A stretch of DNA of 59,497 nucleotides from Streptomyces plumbidurans (GTDB lineage Bacteria; Actinomycetota; Actinomycetes; Streptomycetales; Streptomycetaceae): the NCBI RefSeq assembly GCF_019857225.1, contig NZ_JAFJSY010000061.1:1-59497 (forward strand), read 5' to 3'. Both the position numbers and the translations under genes were made by a program. This document shows, piece by piece, positions 42,085 to 50,861 of this stretch. A model generated the notes under the pieces. The model was given only the letters and a program-made list of their open reading frames with translations, made no database searches and was not told where the DNA came from. Within the stretch, counting starts at the first letter, position 1; each line of letters starts with the position of its first letter.

Positions 42085-43749
42085 ATGGGGCGCATGGGGA
42101 CCGAGGGGGAGAACGTCCGTGTCATTGCGGGCCGTTACCGGCTCGAGGCGCGGGTCGGCCGCGGCGGTATGGGTGTGGTCTGGCGGGCGACCGACCAACT
42201 GCTCGGCCGGCAGGTGGCGGTCAAGGAGATACCCCTCGACCTCGACGAGACGCTCTCCCCGCAGGAGGCCGAACGGCAGCGCGACCGCACGCTGCGCGAG
42301 GCCCGTGCCGTGGCCCAGTTGCGCCACCCGCACATCATCGTCGTCCACGACGTGGTGGAGCACGACGAACGCCCCTATCTGGTCATGGAGTTGATCGACG
42401 GCGGCTCCCTAGCCGAACGGGTCGCCACCCGGGGACCGGTGGACGCCGCCGAGGCCACCCGGATCGGCATCGACCTGCTGAGCGCGCTGCGCACGGCGCA
42501 CGCGGCCGGAGTCCTGCACCGCGACATCAAACCCGCCAACGTCCTGCTGGAGTCCGGCTCGAACCGGGTCGTGCTCACCGACTTCGGCATCGCCCAGGTC
42601 GCGGGCGCCACCACGCTCACCGAGACCGGCTCCTTCGTCGGCTCGCCCGAGTACACCGCGCCCGAGCGGATGTCCGGGGCCCGGACCGGCCCGGAGTCCG
42701 ACCTGTGGTCGGTGGGCGCGCTGTTGTGCACCGTGCTGAGCGGTGAATCGCCCTTTCGGCGCGACTCGTTGGGCGGCATCCTGCACGCGGTCGTCTTCGA
42801 CGAGATACGGCCGCCCCCGCAGGCCGAGCCCCTGCTGCCCGTCGTGCGGGGCCTGCTGGAGCGCGACCCGGACCGGCGGCTGGACGCGGACCAGGCGGAG
42901 CGGATGCTGCGCGCGTACCGCAGCACGGGCCGTATGCCGGAGCCCGTGCGCACCCCGACCCAGCTGGACGTGCCCCGTCCGCCCGCACCCGCTCCGGCAC
43001 CCTCGCCCGCACCGCCGCCCGGCGCCGAGCCCCGGCGCTCCACCCGCGGCATGCTGGTGGCCGCACTGCTGGTGGCCGCGATGGCCGGCGCGGGCATCTC
43101 GGCGGCGGCGCTGCTGATGCACGGGGGCGGCGACGGCGGCGGCACACCGTCGAGTTCGGGACCCGGTACGTCGGTGAGCGCGTCCCCCTCACCCAGCGCC
43201 TCCGACCGCTCGCCCGGCAGCTCCCCGAGCGCTGCAAGTGCAACCCCGTCTCCCGGCTCCGTAGGCGCGACCCCGTCCCCCGGCGCCACCGATCCCCGGC
43301 TCCCCTCCGCCCCGTCCGGCTACCGCGTCGCCGACGACCCGGCCGGGTTCTCCCTCGCCGTCCCCGAGGGCTTCGACCGCAGGCCCCAGGGGGTGCGGAT
43401 CTTCTACGAGTCGCCGGGCCAGACCTTCCGCCTGGGCATCAAGGCCGCCGATCCCGAGGCCGGCGGCCCGCTCGCGGTGATGCGGAGGTCGGCCGCCAAA
43501 GGCCCCGACACGAACCCCGGCTACCGCGACGGCCGGGTCACCTCGACCACGCGGCACGGCCACCCCGCCGCCCTGTGGGAGTTCACCTGGAACGGCTTCA
43601 CCGCCGCGGAGGGCCCCCGGCACACCTACGACCTGTGCTGGGAGGAGGGCGGGCGGATGTACGACGTGTGGGTGTCGGCGCCCGTGGGGAAGGTGCGGGA
43701 GGCCAAGGAGTACTTCGACGTCGCGATCGACACCTTCGTACGGGCATAA
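42085..43749 (+). CDS. Membrane Ser/Thr protein kinase, cluster member 4
   Basis: A 554-residue active-type kinase: VGRGGMGVVW, Lys47 (VAVKEIPL), HRD at 145-147 (LHRDIKPANVLLE), LTDFGIAQVAGA and PEYTAPERMSG. A Pro/Ala linker leads to the membrane helix (GMLVAALLVAAMAGAGISAAALLM, about 320-345) and a Ser/Pro-rich outer stalk. The shared outer domain follows: DDPAGFSLAVPEGFDRRPQG, AALWEFTWNGF and AKEYFDVAIDTFV. Three in-frame ATGs (42082, 42085, 42094) compete and none has a strong ribosome-binding site; 42085 is a compromise. Confidence 0.92.
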   Translation: MGRMGTEGENVRVIAGRYRLEARVGRGGMGVVWRATDQLLGRQVAVKEIPLDLDETLSPQEAERQRDRTLREARAVAQLRHPHIIVVHDVVEHDERPYLVMELIDGGSLAERVATRGPVDAAEATRIGIDLLSALRTAHAAGVLHRDIKPANVLLESGSNRVVLTDFGIAQVAGATTLTETGSFVGSPEYTAPERMSGARTGPESDLWSVGALLCTVLSGESPFRRDSLGGILHAVVFDEIRPPPQAEPLLPVVRGLLERDPDRRLDADQAERMLRAYRSTGRMPEPVRTPTQLDVPRPPAPAPAPSPAPPPGAEPRRSTRGMLVAALLVAAMAGAGISAAALLMHGGGDGGGTPSSSGPGTSVSASPSPSASDRSPGSSPSAASATPSPGSVGATPSPGATDPRLPSAPSGYRVADDPAGFSLAVPEGFDRRPQGVRIFYESPGQTFRLGIKAADPEAGGPLAVMRRSAAKGPDTNPGYRDGRVTSTTRHGHPAALWEFTWNGFTAAEGPRHTYDLCWEEGGRMYDVWVSAPVGKVREAKEYFDVAIDTFVRA

Positions 43750-43841
43750 AAGGGAGATAAGTGGCAGTCTGCGTCACGGGTCTGTGACCGGAAAGCATTC
43801 CCGGTGGATACGGGAGCGCCCGACGCGATATGGATGGATCC

Positions 43842-45461
43842 ATGAGCAACAACGGGGGCACCGGTCGCGAGGCCGACGAGACGACGAGTTTTGTTCTGCA
43901 ACCGCCGAACCGCGCCGACGCGCACCCGGCGCCCACGCAGGTCGTCCCGTCGCAGACGCAGCCCGCGCAGGAGCCGGGCGCCGGACGGCTCATCGCCGGA
44001 CGGTACCGGCTGCTCGCCAAGCTCGGGCACGGCGGCATGGGCACCGTGTGGCGGGCCAAGGACGAGACCGTCGATCGCGAAGTCGCCGTCAAGGAGCCGC
44101 GCGTCCCGGACCACCTTCCCGATCGCGAACGCGCCAACGCCTTCGAGCGGATGCGCCGCGAGGCACGTGCCGCGGCCCGTCTCGACCACCCGGCCGTGGT
44201 CAACGTCCATGACGTGGCGGTCGTCGACGGCCAGCCGTGGATCGTCATGGAGCTGGTGCACGGCCGTTCGCTCGGCAGCGCCCTGCAGGAGGGCACGCTG
44301 GACGCGCGCGAGGCCGCCAGGATCGGCCTTGAGGTGCTCGGTGCGCTGGAGGCCGCGCACGCGGCAGGCATCCTGCACCGTGACGTCAAGCCGGACAATG
44401 TGCTCCTCGGCCGCCATGACCGCGTCGTCCTCACCGACTTCGGCATCGCCCAGATCGAGGGCGAGACCAATCTGACGGACACGGGCGGCTTCGTCGGTTC
44501 GCCCGAGTACATCGCCCCGGAGCGGGTGCTGGGCCAGCGCCCCGGCCCGGCCTCCGACCTGTGGTCCCTGGGCGTGGTCCTCTACGCCGCCACCGAGGGC
44601 GTCTCGCCGTTCCGCCGCAGCAACACGCCGGCCACGCTCCAGTCGGTCCTCAACGCCACGCCCGCACCGCCCGCTTCGGCGTCGGGACCGCTGGCCCAGC
44701 TGATCACGGGGCTGCTGGACAAGGACCCGCTCAGGCGCCCGACCGCCGCCCAGACCCGTGCGCTGCTGTTTCAGGCCGCGAACCCGCCGGCCCCCGTGGC
44801 CACCGCGCCGACGCAGCAGGTGCAGATCGTCACCCGGGGGATCCGGCTCGGGCGCAAGACGCTGCTCGGCATCGGCGCGGGTGTCGTCGCCGCGGCGGTG
44901 GCGGCGTACCTGGTCCTCGCGGATCCGTTCGCGGGGCCGCTCCCGGACGGCTGGAAGAAGCAGGCCAGCCCTCGGCTGGGTGTGACGCTCGGGGTGCCCG
45001 CGGCGTACGTGGCGAACCATCCGGGCAAGGACGACACCGACAAGAACTGGGTGACGTACATCGACCCGAGCGGCGCCATCTGGGTCGGCGTGAACCTCTC
45101 CAGGAAGTCCGACGACTCCCTCAACGACATCAAGAACTCCGCGGCCTCCCAGATGTACGCCGACAACGAGCGTTTCAAGAGCGACGGCGACTACGACCTC
45201 GACATGCCCGAGCGGCCCACAACGAAGACGAACGGCAACCTCACCTACAAGGGCAAGCCCGCGGCCGAGAACACCGTCGTCTACACAACCGACGACAGCC
45301 AGAACCCGCGCCCCCGCGAGTTGCAGATCTGGTACTACCGGACCAAGGCCGGCGACATGTACAAGGTGACCGTCAGCTACCCGGGCAAGGGCGACTTCAC
45401 GGCCCGCGGGCGCGACGTGGCGAAGACGGCGCTCGCCAACATCGACATCACCAAGCCCTGA
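43842..45461 (+). CDS. Membrane Ser/Thr protein kinase, cluster member 5
   Basis: A 539-residue active-type kinase with an N-terminal disordered extension of about 45 residues rich in Thr/Gln/Pro. It has LGHGGMGTVW, Lys84 (VAVKEPRV), HRD at 179-181 (LHRDVKPDNVLLG), LTDFGIAQIEGE and PEYIAPERVLG. The membrane helix is about residues 340-362 (LGIGAGVVAAAVAAYLVLA). The outer domain begins LPDGWKKQASPRLGVTLGVP and has a longer, Lys/Asp-rich form than its paralogues. The ATG at 43842 follows GGATGGA; an ATG at 43830 is in frame. Its 3' end is duplicated downstream. Confidence 0.92.
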   Translation: MSNNGGTGREADETTSFVLQPPNRADAHPAPTQVVPSQTQPAQEPGAGRLIAGRYRLLAKLGHGGMGTVWRAKDETVDREVAVKEPRVPDHLPDRERANAFERMRREARAAARLDHPAVVNVHDVAVVDGQPWIVMELVHGRSLGSALQEGTLDAREAARIGLEVLGALEAAHAAGILHRDVKPDNVLLGRHDRVVLTDFGIAQIEGETNLTDTGGFVGSPEYIAPERVLGQRPGPASDLWSLGVVLYAATEGVSPFRRSNTPATLQSVLNATPAPPASASGPLAQLITGLLDKDPLRRPTAAQTRALLFQAANPPAPVATAPTQQVQIVTRGIRLGRKTLLGIGAGVVAAAVAAYLVLADPFAGPLPDGWKKQASPRLGVTLGVPAAYVANHPGKDDTDKNWVTYIDPSGAIWVGVNLSRKSDDSLNDIKNSAASQMYADNERFKSDGDYDLDMPERPTTKTNGNLTYKGKPAAENTVVYTTDDSQNPRPRELQIWYYRTKAGDMYKVTVSYPGKGDFTARGRDVAKTALANIDITKP

Positions 45462-45479
45462 GGCATCACCAAGCGCTGA
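45446..45479 (+). repeat. 18-bp tandem duplication of the kinase 5 gene end
   Basis: CATCACCAAGCCCTGA (45446-45461), the last codons and stop of kinase 5, is repeated as CATCACCAAGCGCTGA at 45464-45479. A triplet-like run of GCGTCGCC follows. The second copy again ends with TGA. Confidence 0.8.
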
Positions 45480-45536
45480 CCGCGTCGCCGCGTCGCCGCG
45501 TCGACAACTCGCCGTTGTGCACGGTACTGATGAGGC

Positions 45537-47219
45537 ATGAGCGAAGGCGGCGAACGTGTGCGCGACGGCCGGCTGGTCGGTGGGCGCTACCGGCTGACCG
45601 GGCGCATCGGCTCCGGCGGCATGGGCACGGTCTGGCAGGCGTACGACGAACTCGTGCAGCGCGACGTCGCCGTCAAGCAGCCCCGGCTGCCGGGTGATCC
45701 GGAGGACGAGCACCACCGGCGGGCGGCCCACCGCCTCTACCGCGAGGCCCGCGCCGCCGCCCGCGTCGACCATCCGGCCGCCGTCTCCATCCATGACGTC
45801 GTGGAGGAGGACGGACTGCCCTGGATCGTGATGGAGTTGATCCGCGGCGAGTCCCTGCACGAGCTGTTGCGGCGCGGGCCGGTCGACGCCGTCGAGGCCG
45901 CCCGTATCAGTCTCGCCGTGCTCGGCGCCCTGCGCGCCGCGCACTCCGTCGGGATCGTCCACCGGGACGTCAAACCCGCCAACGTCCTGCTCGGCGCCCA
46001 CGGCCGCGTCGTCCTCACCGACTTCGGCATCGCCCACGTCCAGGGCGAGGAATCCCTCACCATGAGCGGGGAGTTCGTCGGCTCGCTGGAGTTCGTCGCG
46101 CCCGAGCGCATGTCCGGCCGCGGCGCCGGCCCCGCCTCCGACCTGTGGTCGCTCGGCGTCCTGCTGTACGCGACCGTGGAGGGCGCGTCCCCGTTCCGGC
46201 GTACGACGCTGGAGTCCACGCTCGCAGCGGTCATCGCCTCCGATCCGCCCGAGCCCAAACAGGCCGGACCACTCGGTCCGTTGATCGCGCGCCTGCTGGC
46301 GAAGGACCCCGAACAGCGGCCCGGCGCCGAGGAGACCGCGGCGGTCCTGGAAGCGGTCGCCGAGGGGTGGCCGGTGCCCACGGTCGACGCGGGGTCGGCG
46401 CAGGCCCAGGACACCACGGGGTTACGGGAGTTCGCGGACGACGTGGGGACCGTACGACTGAAGTCGCAGCCGGACCCTGCCGGCACCGATGGAGGCGAGC
46501 CCATACCCGAACCGCCCGCCGACCCCACCACCAAACCCACCCCGGAACTTGCCCCCACCCCCGCCCCGAAGCGCCACCCGCTCCTCCGCCCCTTGTCGCG
46601 CCGCCCCGTCCTCCTCGCCGCACTCGGTGGGCTCGTCGTCGGCGGTTCCTGGCTGGGCGCGTCCTACGCCACAAGGCCCGGCGGCGACGACACCACCGAG
46701 CACACCGCCACGCTCAGCGAGGCACCGGCACGTGCCGAGAGCCCGACCCCCGGTGCCGACGAGTGGACGGGGCGCCGCGAGAAGGCGTTGCGGGCCGTGC
46801 TCTTTGTGCCGGGCCGGTACCGGGTCTCCGCCAGGGAGGGCAGCGCCGGGCACCCGCCCCGGCTCGTGGAGTACGACGAGGCCGACAGCGACGTCCGTCT
46901 CCGGCTCACGGAGTGGGACAAGGCGCCCCGCGCCCCGATGGCCGAGGCGCACAAGGCCCACGCCACCTGGAACGGCTACAACGGCGACGCGCGCACCCAG
47001 TACACCCGCACCACCTTCCACGGCAACGAAGCCGTCCTCGCCGACACCGCCTACAGCACGGACGACGCCCCGACGCGGGTCATGCAGCTGCTGATCCGCA
47101 CCGCCGGCGGCCGCCTGTACGAACTGCGCGTCGACATGCCCAAGGGCACCCCGGACGAGAAGAAGGGCACGGCGCTCTTCAAGGGCGCACGTGACCGTCT
47201 TGTCATCGAAAAGGGCTGA
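45537..47219 (+). CDS. Membrane Ser/Thr protein kinase, cluster member 6
   Basis: A 560-residue active-type kinase: IGSGGMGTVW, Lys47 (VAVKQPRL), HRD at 142-144 (VHRDVKPANVLLG), LTDFGIAHVQGE and LEFVAPERMSG. A Pro/Thr linker (PPADPTTKPTPELAPTPAPK) leads to a basic-flanked membrane helix (VLLAALGGLVVGGSWLGAS, about 357-375). The outer domain has the shared pattern VPGRYRVSAREGS, ATWNGYNGDA and LYELRVDMPKG. It starts 75 bp after kinase 5 and completes the run of six. Confidence 0.92.
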   Translation: MSEGGERVRDGRLVGGRYRLTGRIGSGGMGTVWQAYDELVQRDVAVKQPRLPGDPEDEHHRRAAHRLYREARAAARVDHPAAVSIHDVVEEDGLPWIVMELIRGESLHELLRRGPVDAVEAARISLAVLGALRAAHSVGIVHRDVKPANVLLGAHGRVVLTDFGIAHVQGEESLTMSGEFVGSLEFVAPERMSGRGAGPASDLWSLGVLLYATVEGASPFRRTTLESTLAAVIASDPPEPKQAGPLGPLIARLLAKDPEQRPGAEETAAVLEAVAEGWPVPTVDAGSAQAQDTTGLREFADDVGTVRLKSQPDPAGTDGGEPIPEPPADPTTKPTPELAPTPAPKRHPLLRPLSRRPVLLAALGGLVVGGSWLGASYATRPGGDDTTEHTATLSEAPARAESPTPGADEWTGRREKALRAVLFVPGRYRVSAREGSAGHPPRLVEYDEADSDVRLRLTEWDKAPRAPMAEAHKAHATWNGYNGDARTQYTRTTFHGNEAVLADTAYSTDDAPTRVMQLLIRTAGGRLYELRVDMPKGTPDEKKGTALFKGARDRLVIEKG

Positions 47220-47264
47220 ACCGGATCCGGGCACCCCCGCACAAGCGCTGATCAGCGGGTTCGT

Positions 47265-47282
47265 TGCCAGTGAGCACTGGCA
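47265..47282. promoter_or_regulatory. 18-bp palindrome upstream of the semialdehyde dehydrogenase gene
   Basis: TGCCAGT (47265-47271), spacer GAGC and ACTGGCA (47276-47282) form a perfect inverted repeat 73 bp before the gene. Without a T-run it is more likely an operator than a terminator for kinase 6. Confidence 0.5.
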
Positions 47283-47355
47283 TCGTGTGAGCAGTCGGTG
47301 AAGCCGCGTTACCGACGGGTACCCAAAGGCTGCGCACCGGCATACCCTCCCCCTC

Positions 47356-48969
47356 ATGACGGACGCGCAAGCCCCGGCCAAGACCGGCACGAATCCCCTC
47401 GCCCCCGCTCCGCAGGGCGCCCGTACGGCTGCCGACGTGGTGACGCCCGAGCTGGTGGCCCAGCTGACCAAGGGCGTGGCCGGCTCCGGCCGTACCGCCA
47501 ACCACACACCGTTCACCGGCGACAAGCTGGCCGACCTGCCCGAGTCCACGCCCGAGGACGTGGCCAAGGCCTTCGCGGCGGCCCGCGCCGCCCAGGCCGT
47601 GTGGGCGCGGACGCCGGTGCGGCAGCGCGCGGCCGTTCTGCTCCGCTTCCACGATCTGGTGCTGGCGCGCCAGGCCGAGGTCCTCGACCTCATCCAGCTG
47701 GAGACCGGAAAGGCCCGGCTGCACGCCCACGAGGAGGTCCAGGCCGTCGCCGTGGCCTCCCGTCACTACGGCCGCCGGGCCCCCGCCTACCTGAAGCCGA
47801 AGCGGCACACGGGCGCCATCCCGACGCTGACCAAGGTCACCGAGCTGCGCCACCCGCGCGGCGTCGTCGGCCAGATCGCCCCCTGGAACTACCCCCTGGA
47901 GCTGTCGGTCGGCGACGCGCTCCCGGCCTTCGTGGCGGGCAACGCGGTGGTGATGAAGCCCGACACGGAGACCTGCCTGACCGCCCTGTGGGCCCGTGAC
48001 CTGCTGATCGAGGCCGGTCTGCCCGCCGACGTCTTCCAGGTCGTCCTCGGTGACGGCCCGGTCGTCGGGCCCGAGATCGTCAAGCACGCCGACTACGTCT
48101 CCTTCACCGGCTCCACCCGCACCGGCCGCGAGGTCGCCCAGGGCGCCGCCGCCCGCCTGGTCGGCGTCTCCCTCGAACTCGGCGGCAAGAACGCCATGCT
48201 GGTCCTGGAGGACGCCGACATCGAGAAGGCGGCCGCGGGCGCCATCCGCGCCTGCTTCTCCTCCGCGGGCCAACTCTGCATCTCCATCGAGCGGTTGTAC
48301 GTCCACGAGTCGATCGCCGACGCCTTCCTGGAGCGCTTCGCCGCCCGCACGAAGGCCATGCGGCTCGGCAAGTCGCTGGCCTACGGCGCCGACATGGGCT
48401 CGCTGGTGGGAGAGCGGCAGCTGGAGACGGTCACCCGTCATGTCGAGGAGGCCGTCGCCAAGGGCGCGAAGGTCGTCGCCGGCGGCGTCGCCCGCCCGGA
48501 CATCGGCCCCTACTTCTTCGAGCCGACCATCCTCGACGGCGTGACCGAGCCGATGTCGGTGTGCACGGAGGAGACCTTCGGCCCGGTCGTCTCGATCTAC
48601 CGCTTCAAGACCGACGACGAGGCGATCGAGCACGCCAACTCCACGCCGTACGGCCTGAATTCGTCGGTCTGGACGAAGGACGGGAGCCGCGGCCGCGCGG
48701 TCGGCGCCCGGCTGCGCACGGGAACCGTGAACGTCAACGAGGGCTACGCCCCCGCCTACGGCAGCGTCCAGTCGCCCATGGGCGGCATGAAGGACTCCGG
48801 CCTCGGCCGCCGCCACGGCTCCGAGGGCATCCTCAAGTACACGGAGGCCCAGACGGTCGCCACGCAGCGCCTGCTGCCGATGGCGCCGTCGCTGGGAATG
48901 GACGACGAGAAGTACGCCCAGTTCATGAGCCGGAGCCTCAGGCTCATGAAGGCGTTCCGGTTCCGCTAG
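47356..48969 (+). CDS. Succinate-semialdehyde dehydrogenase-type aldehyde dehydrogenase
   Basis: A 537-residue NAD(P)+-dependent aldehyde dehydrogenase of the GabD2 type, oxidising succinic semialdehyde or a similar short aldehyde. Motifs are VVGQIAPWNYPLELSVGDAL, MKPDTETCLTALW, the catalytic Glu274 in SLELGGKNAML, Cys308 in SSAGQLCISIERLY and ETFGPVVSIYRF. The N-terminal 45 residues are an extension. It ends 12 bp before the GMC oxidoreductase gene, so the two form an operon and may act on consecutive alcohol/aldehyde steps. Confidence 0.9.
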   Translation: MTDAQAPAKTGTNPLAPAPQGARTAADVVTPELVAQLTKGVAGSGRTANHTPFTGDKLADLPESTPEDVAKAFAAARAAQAVWARTPVRQRAAVLLRFHDLVLARQAEVLDLIQLETGKARLHAHEEVQAVAVASRHYGRRAPAYLKPKRHTGAIPTLTKVTELRHPRGVVGQIAPWNYPLELSVGDALPAFVAGNAVVMKPDTETCLTALWARDLLIEAGLPADVFQVVLGDGPVVGPEIVKHADYVSFTGSTRTGREVAQGAAARLVGVSLELGGKNAMLVLEDADIEKAAAGAIRACFSSAGQLCISIERLYVHESIADAFLERFAARTKAMRLGKSLAYGADMGSLVGERQLETVTRHVEEAVAKGAKVVAGGVARPDIGPYFFEPTILDGVTEPMSVCTEETFGPVVSIYRFKTDDEAIEHANSTPYGLNSSVWTKDGSRGRAVGARLRTGTVNVNEGYAPAYGSVQSPMGGMKDSGLGRRHGSEGILKYTEAQTVATQRLLPMAPSLGMDDEKYAQFMSRSLRLMKAFRFR

Positions 48970-48981
48970 AGGAGAGTGCGC

Positions 48982-50760
48982 GTGAGCTTCGACGCTTACG
49001 ACTACGACGTCATCGTTGTCGGATCCGGCTTCGGCGGTTCCGTCACCGCCCTGCGCCTCACCGAGAAGGGCTACCGCGTAGGGGTCCTCGAGGCGGGCCG
49101 CCGCTTCACCCGTGAGTCGCTGCCCAAGAACTCCTGGGACCTCAAGAACTACCTCTGGGCGCCGAAGCTCGGCATGTTCGGCATCCAGCGCATCCATCTG
49201 CTCGGCAACGTCATGGTCCTGGCCGGCGCCGGAGTGGGCGGCGGGTCCCTCAACTACGCCAACACCCTCTACGTACCGCCGAAACCGTTCTTCGACGACC
49301 CGCAGTGGCGTGACATCACCGACTGGCAGGAGGAGTTGAAGCCGTACTACGACCAGGCGCAGCGCATGCTCGGCGTACGGCTCAACCCGACGATGACCCC
49401 GTCCGACGTGCATCTGAAGGCGGCCGCCGAGCGGATGGGCGTGGGGGACACCTTCCACATGGCGCCGGTCGGCGTCTTCTTCGGGGACGGCAAGGACGCC
49501 GAGGGCAGGGCGCGGGCCGCGGCGGGCGAGCAGGTCGCCGACCCCTACTTCGGCGGCGCGGGCCCCTCCCGCAAGGCCTGCATCGAGTGCGGCGAGTGCA
49601 TGACGGGCTGCCGGCACGGCGCGAAGAACACCCTCAACGAGAACTACTTGTATCTCGCCGAGAAGGCGGGCGCCGTCGTGCATCCGATGACCACGGTCGT
49701 CTCGGTCACGGACGACTCGCAGGGCGGGTACGCGGTCGCGACGCTCCCCACGGACAACAGGAAGAAGGCGGCGGGCCGCACCTTCAAGGCCCGGCGGGTG
49801 GTGCTGGCCGCCGGTACCTACGGCACCCAGACGCTGCTGCACCGGATGAAGACGGGCGGTCAACTGCCGTACGTCTCCGACAAGTTGGGCGAGCTGACCC
49901 GCACCAACTCCGAGGCGCTGGTCGGCGCGCAGACGAACAACCGCCGCTACCGCAAGGTGACGGGCGAGCCGAAGGTCGACTTCACCCGCGGCGTCGCCAT
50001 CACCTCGTCCATCCACCCGGACGAGAACACCCATATCGAGCCGGTCCGCTACGGCAAGGGCTCCAACTCGATGGGCGGCCTGTCCATCCTCCAAGTGCCC
50101 TACGCCGAGGGCTCGTCCAGGGTGCTGGCCTGGCTGCGCAACGCCGCCCGCCACCCCGTGCTCGTCCTGCGCTCGCTGTCCAACCACCGCTGGTCGGAGC
50201 GGTCCATCATCGGTCTGGTGATGCAGTCCCTGGACAACTCCCTGACGACGTTCCTCAAACCGGACGGCGTGGGCAAGGGGCTGCTCACCGCACGCCAGGG
50301 CCACGGCGCCCCCAACCCCAAGCAGATCAGGGCCGCTTCGGAGAGCGCCTCGGTCATCGCCGCCGACATCAACGGCTTCGCGGGCTCCAACATCGGCGAG
50401 CTGATGGGCACCCCCCTCACCGCCCACTTCCTCGGCGGCTGCCCGATCGGCTCCTCGCGCGAGACCGGCGTGATCGACCCGTACCACCGCCTCTACGGCC
50501 ACCCCGGCATCTCGGTCGTCGACGGCGCCGCGGTCTCGGCCAACCTGGGCGTGAACCCCTCGCTCACCATCACCGCCCAGGCCGAGCGCGCGATGTCGTA
50601 CTGGCCCAACAAGGGCGAGGAGGACCCGCGTCCGGCCCAGGGAGCGGCGTACGAGCGCCTCAAGCCGGTGGAGCCGATGAACCCCGCGGTCCCGGCGGAC
50701 GCCTTCGGCGCACTGAAACTGCCGTTCCTGGGGATGCCGACGGTGCCGCCGAAGAAGTGA
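48982..50760 (+). CDS. GMC-family oxidoreductase, choD-like
   Basis: A 592-residue FAD enzyme of the glucose-methanol-choline family, related to mycobacterial choD near the same purine genes. It has the FAD-binding DVIVVGSGFGGSVTALRLTE and VLEAGRRF, the GMC-type VLAGAGVGGGSLNYANTLY and a Cys cluster CIECGECMTGCRHGAKNTL. The C-terminal motifs AHFLGGCPIG, YHRLYGHPGISVVDGAAV and NPSLTITAQAERAM contain the active-site His/Asn region. The GTG at 48982 was chosen because AGAGGAG lies 7 nt upstream; a GTG at 48976 is too close to it. Steroid or other alcohol oxidation is likely but the substrate is unknown. Confidence 0.88.
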   Translation: MSFDAYDYDVIVVGSGFGGSVTALRLTEKGYRVGVLEAGRRFTRESLPKNSWDLKNYLWAPKLGMFGIQRIHLLGNVMVLAGAGVGGGSLNYANTLYVPPKPFFDDPQWRDITDWQEELKPYYDQAQRMLGVRLNPTMTPSDVHLKAAAERMGVGDTFHMAPVGVFFGDGKDAEGRARAAAGEQVADPYFGGAGPSRKACIECGECMTGCRHGAKNTLNENYLYLAEKAGAVVHPMTTVVSVTDDSQGGYAVATLPTDNRKKAAGRTFKARRVVLAAGTYGTQTLLHRMKTGGQLPYVSDKLGELTRTNSEALVGAQTNNRRYRKVTGEPKVDFTRGVAITSSIHPDENTHIEPVRYGKGSNSMGGLSILQVPYAEGSSRVLAWLRNAARHPVLVLRSLSNHRWSERSIIGLVMQSLDNSLTTFLKPDGVGKGLLTARQGHGAPNPKQIRAASESASVIAADINGFAGSNIGELMGTPLTAHFLGGCPIGSSRETGVIDPYHRLYGHPGISVVDGAAVSANLGVNPSLTITAQAERAMSYWPNKGEEDPRPAQGAAYERLKPVEPMNPAVPADAFGALKLPFLGMPTVPPKK

Positions 50761-50792
50761 CCGTCCGCGGAAGCGACTTCCGGTGGACATGA

Positions 50793-50831
50793 GAGAAGGA
50801 CCCGCACCCCCTCCGAGTGCGGGTCCTTCTC
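50793..50831. terminator. Bidirectional terminator between the GMC oxidase and surface protein genes
   Basis: A perfect 15-bp stem (GAGAAGGACCCGCAC at 50793-50807, GTGCGGGTCCTTCTC at 50817-50831) with a 9-nt loop lies between two convergent genes. Both strands end in a T-containing run, so it can serve both. Confidence 0.88.
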
Positions 50832-50861
50832 ATGCGCCGGAGCAGGCTCCGGGGTTGCGCG

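Noticed and set aside
47203..50790. Very long minus-strand open frame (about 1195 codons) opposite the aldehyde dehydrogenase and GMC oxidase
   Set aside because: It is antisense to two clear enzymes with conserved motifs. High-GC codon bias keeps the opposite frame open and its translation has no recognisable domain.
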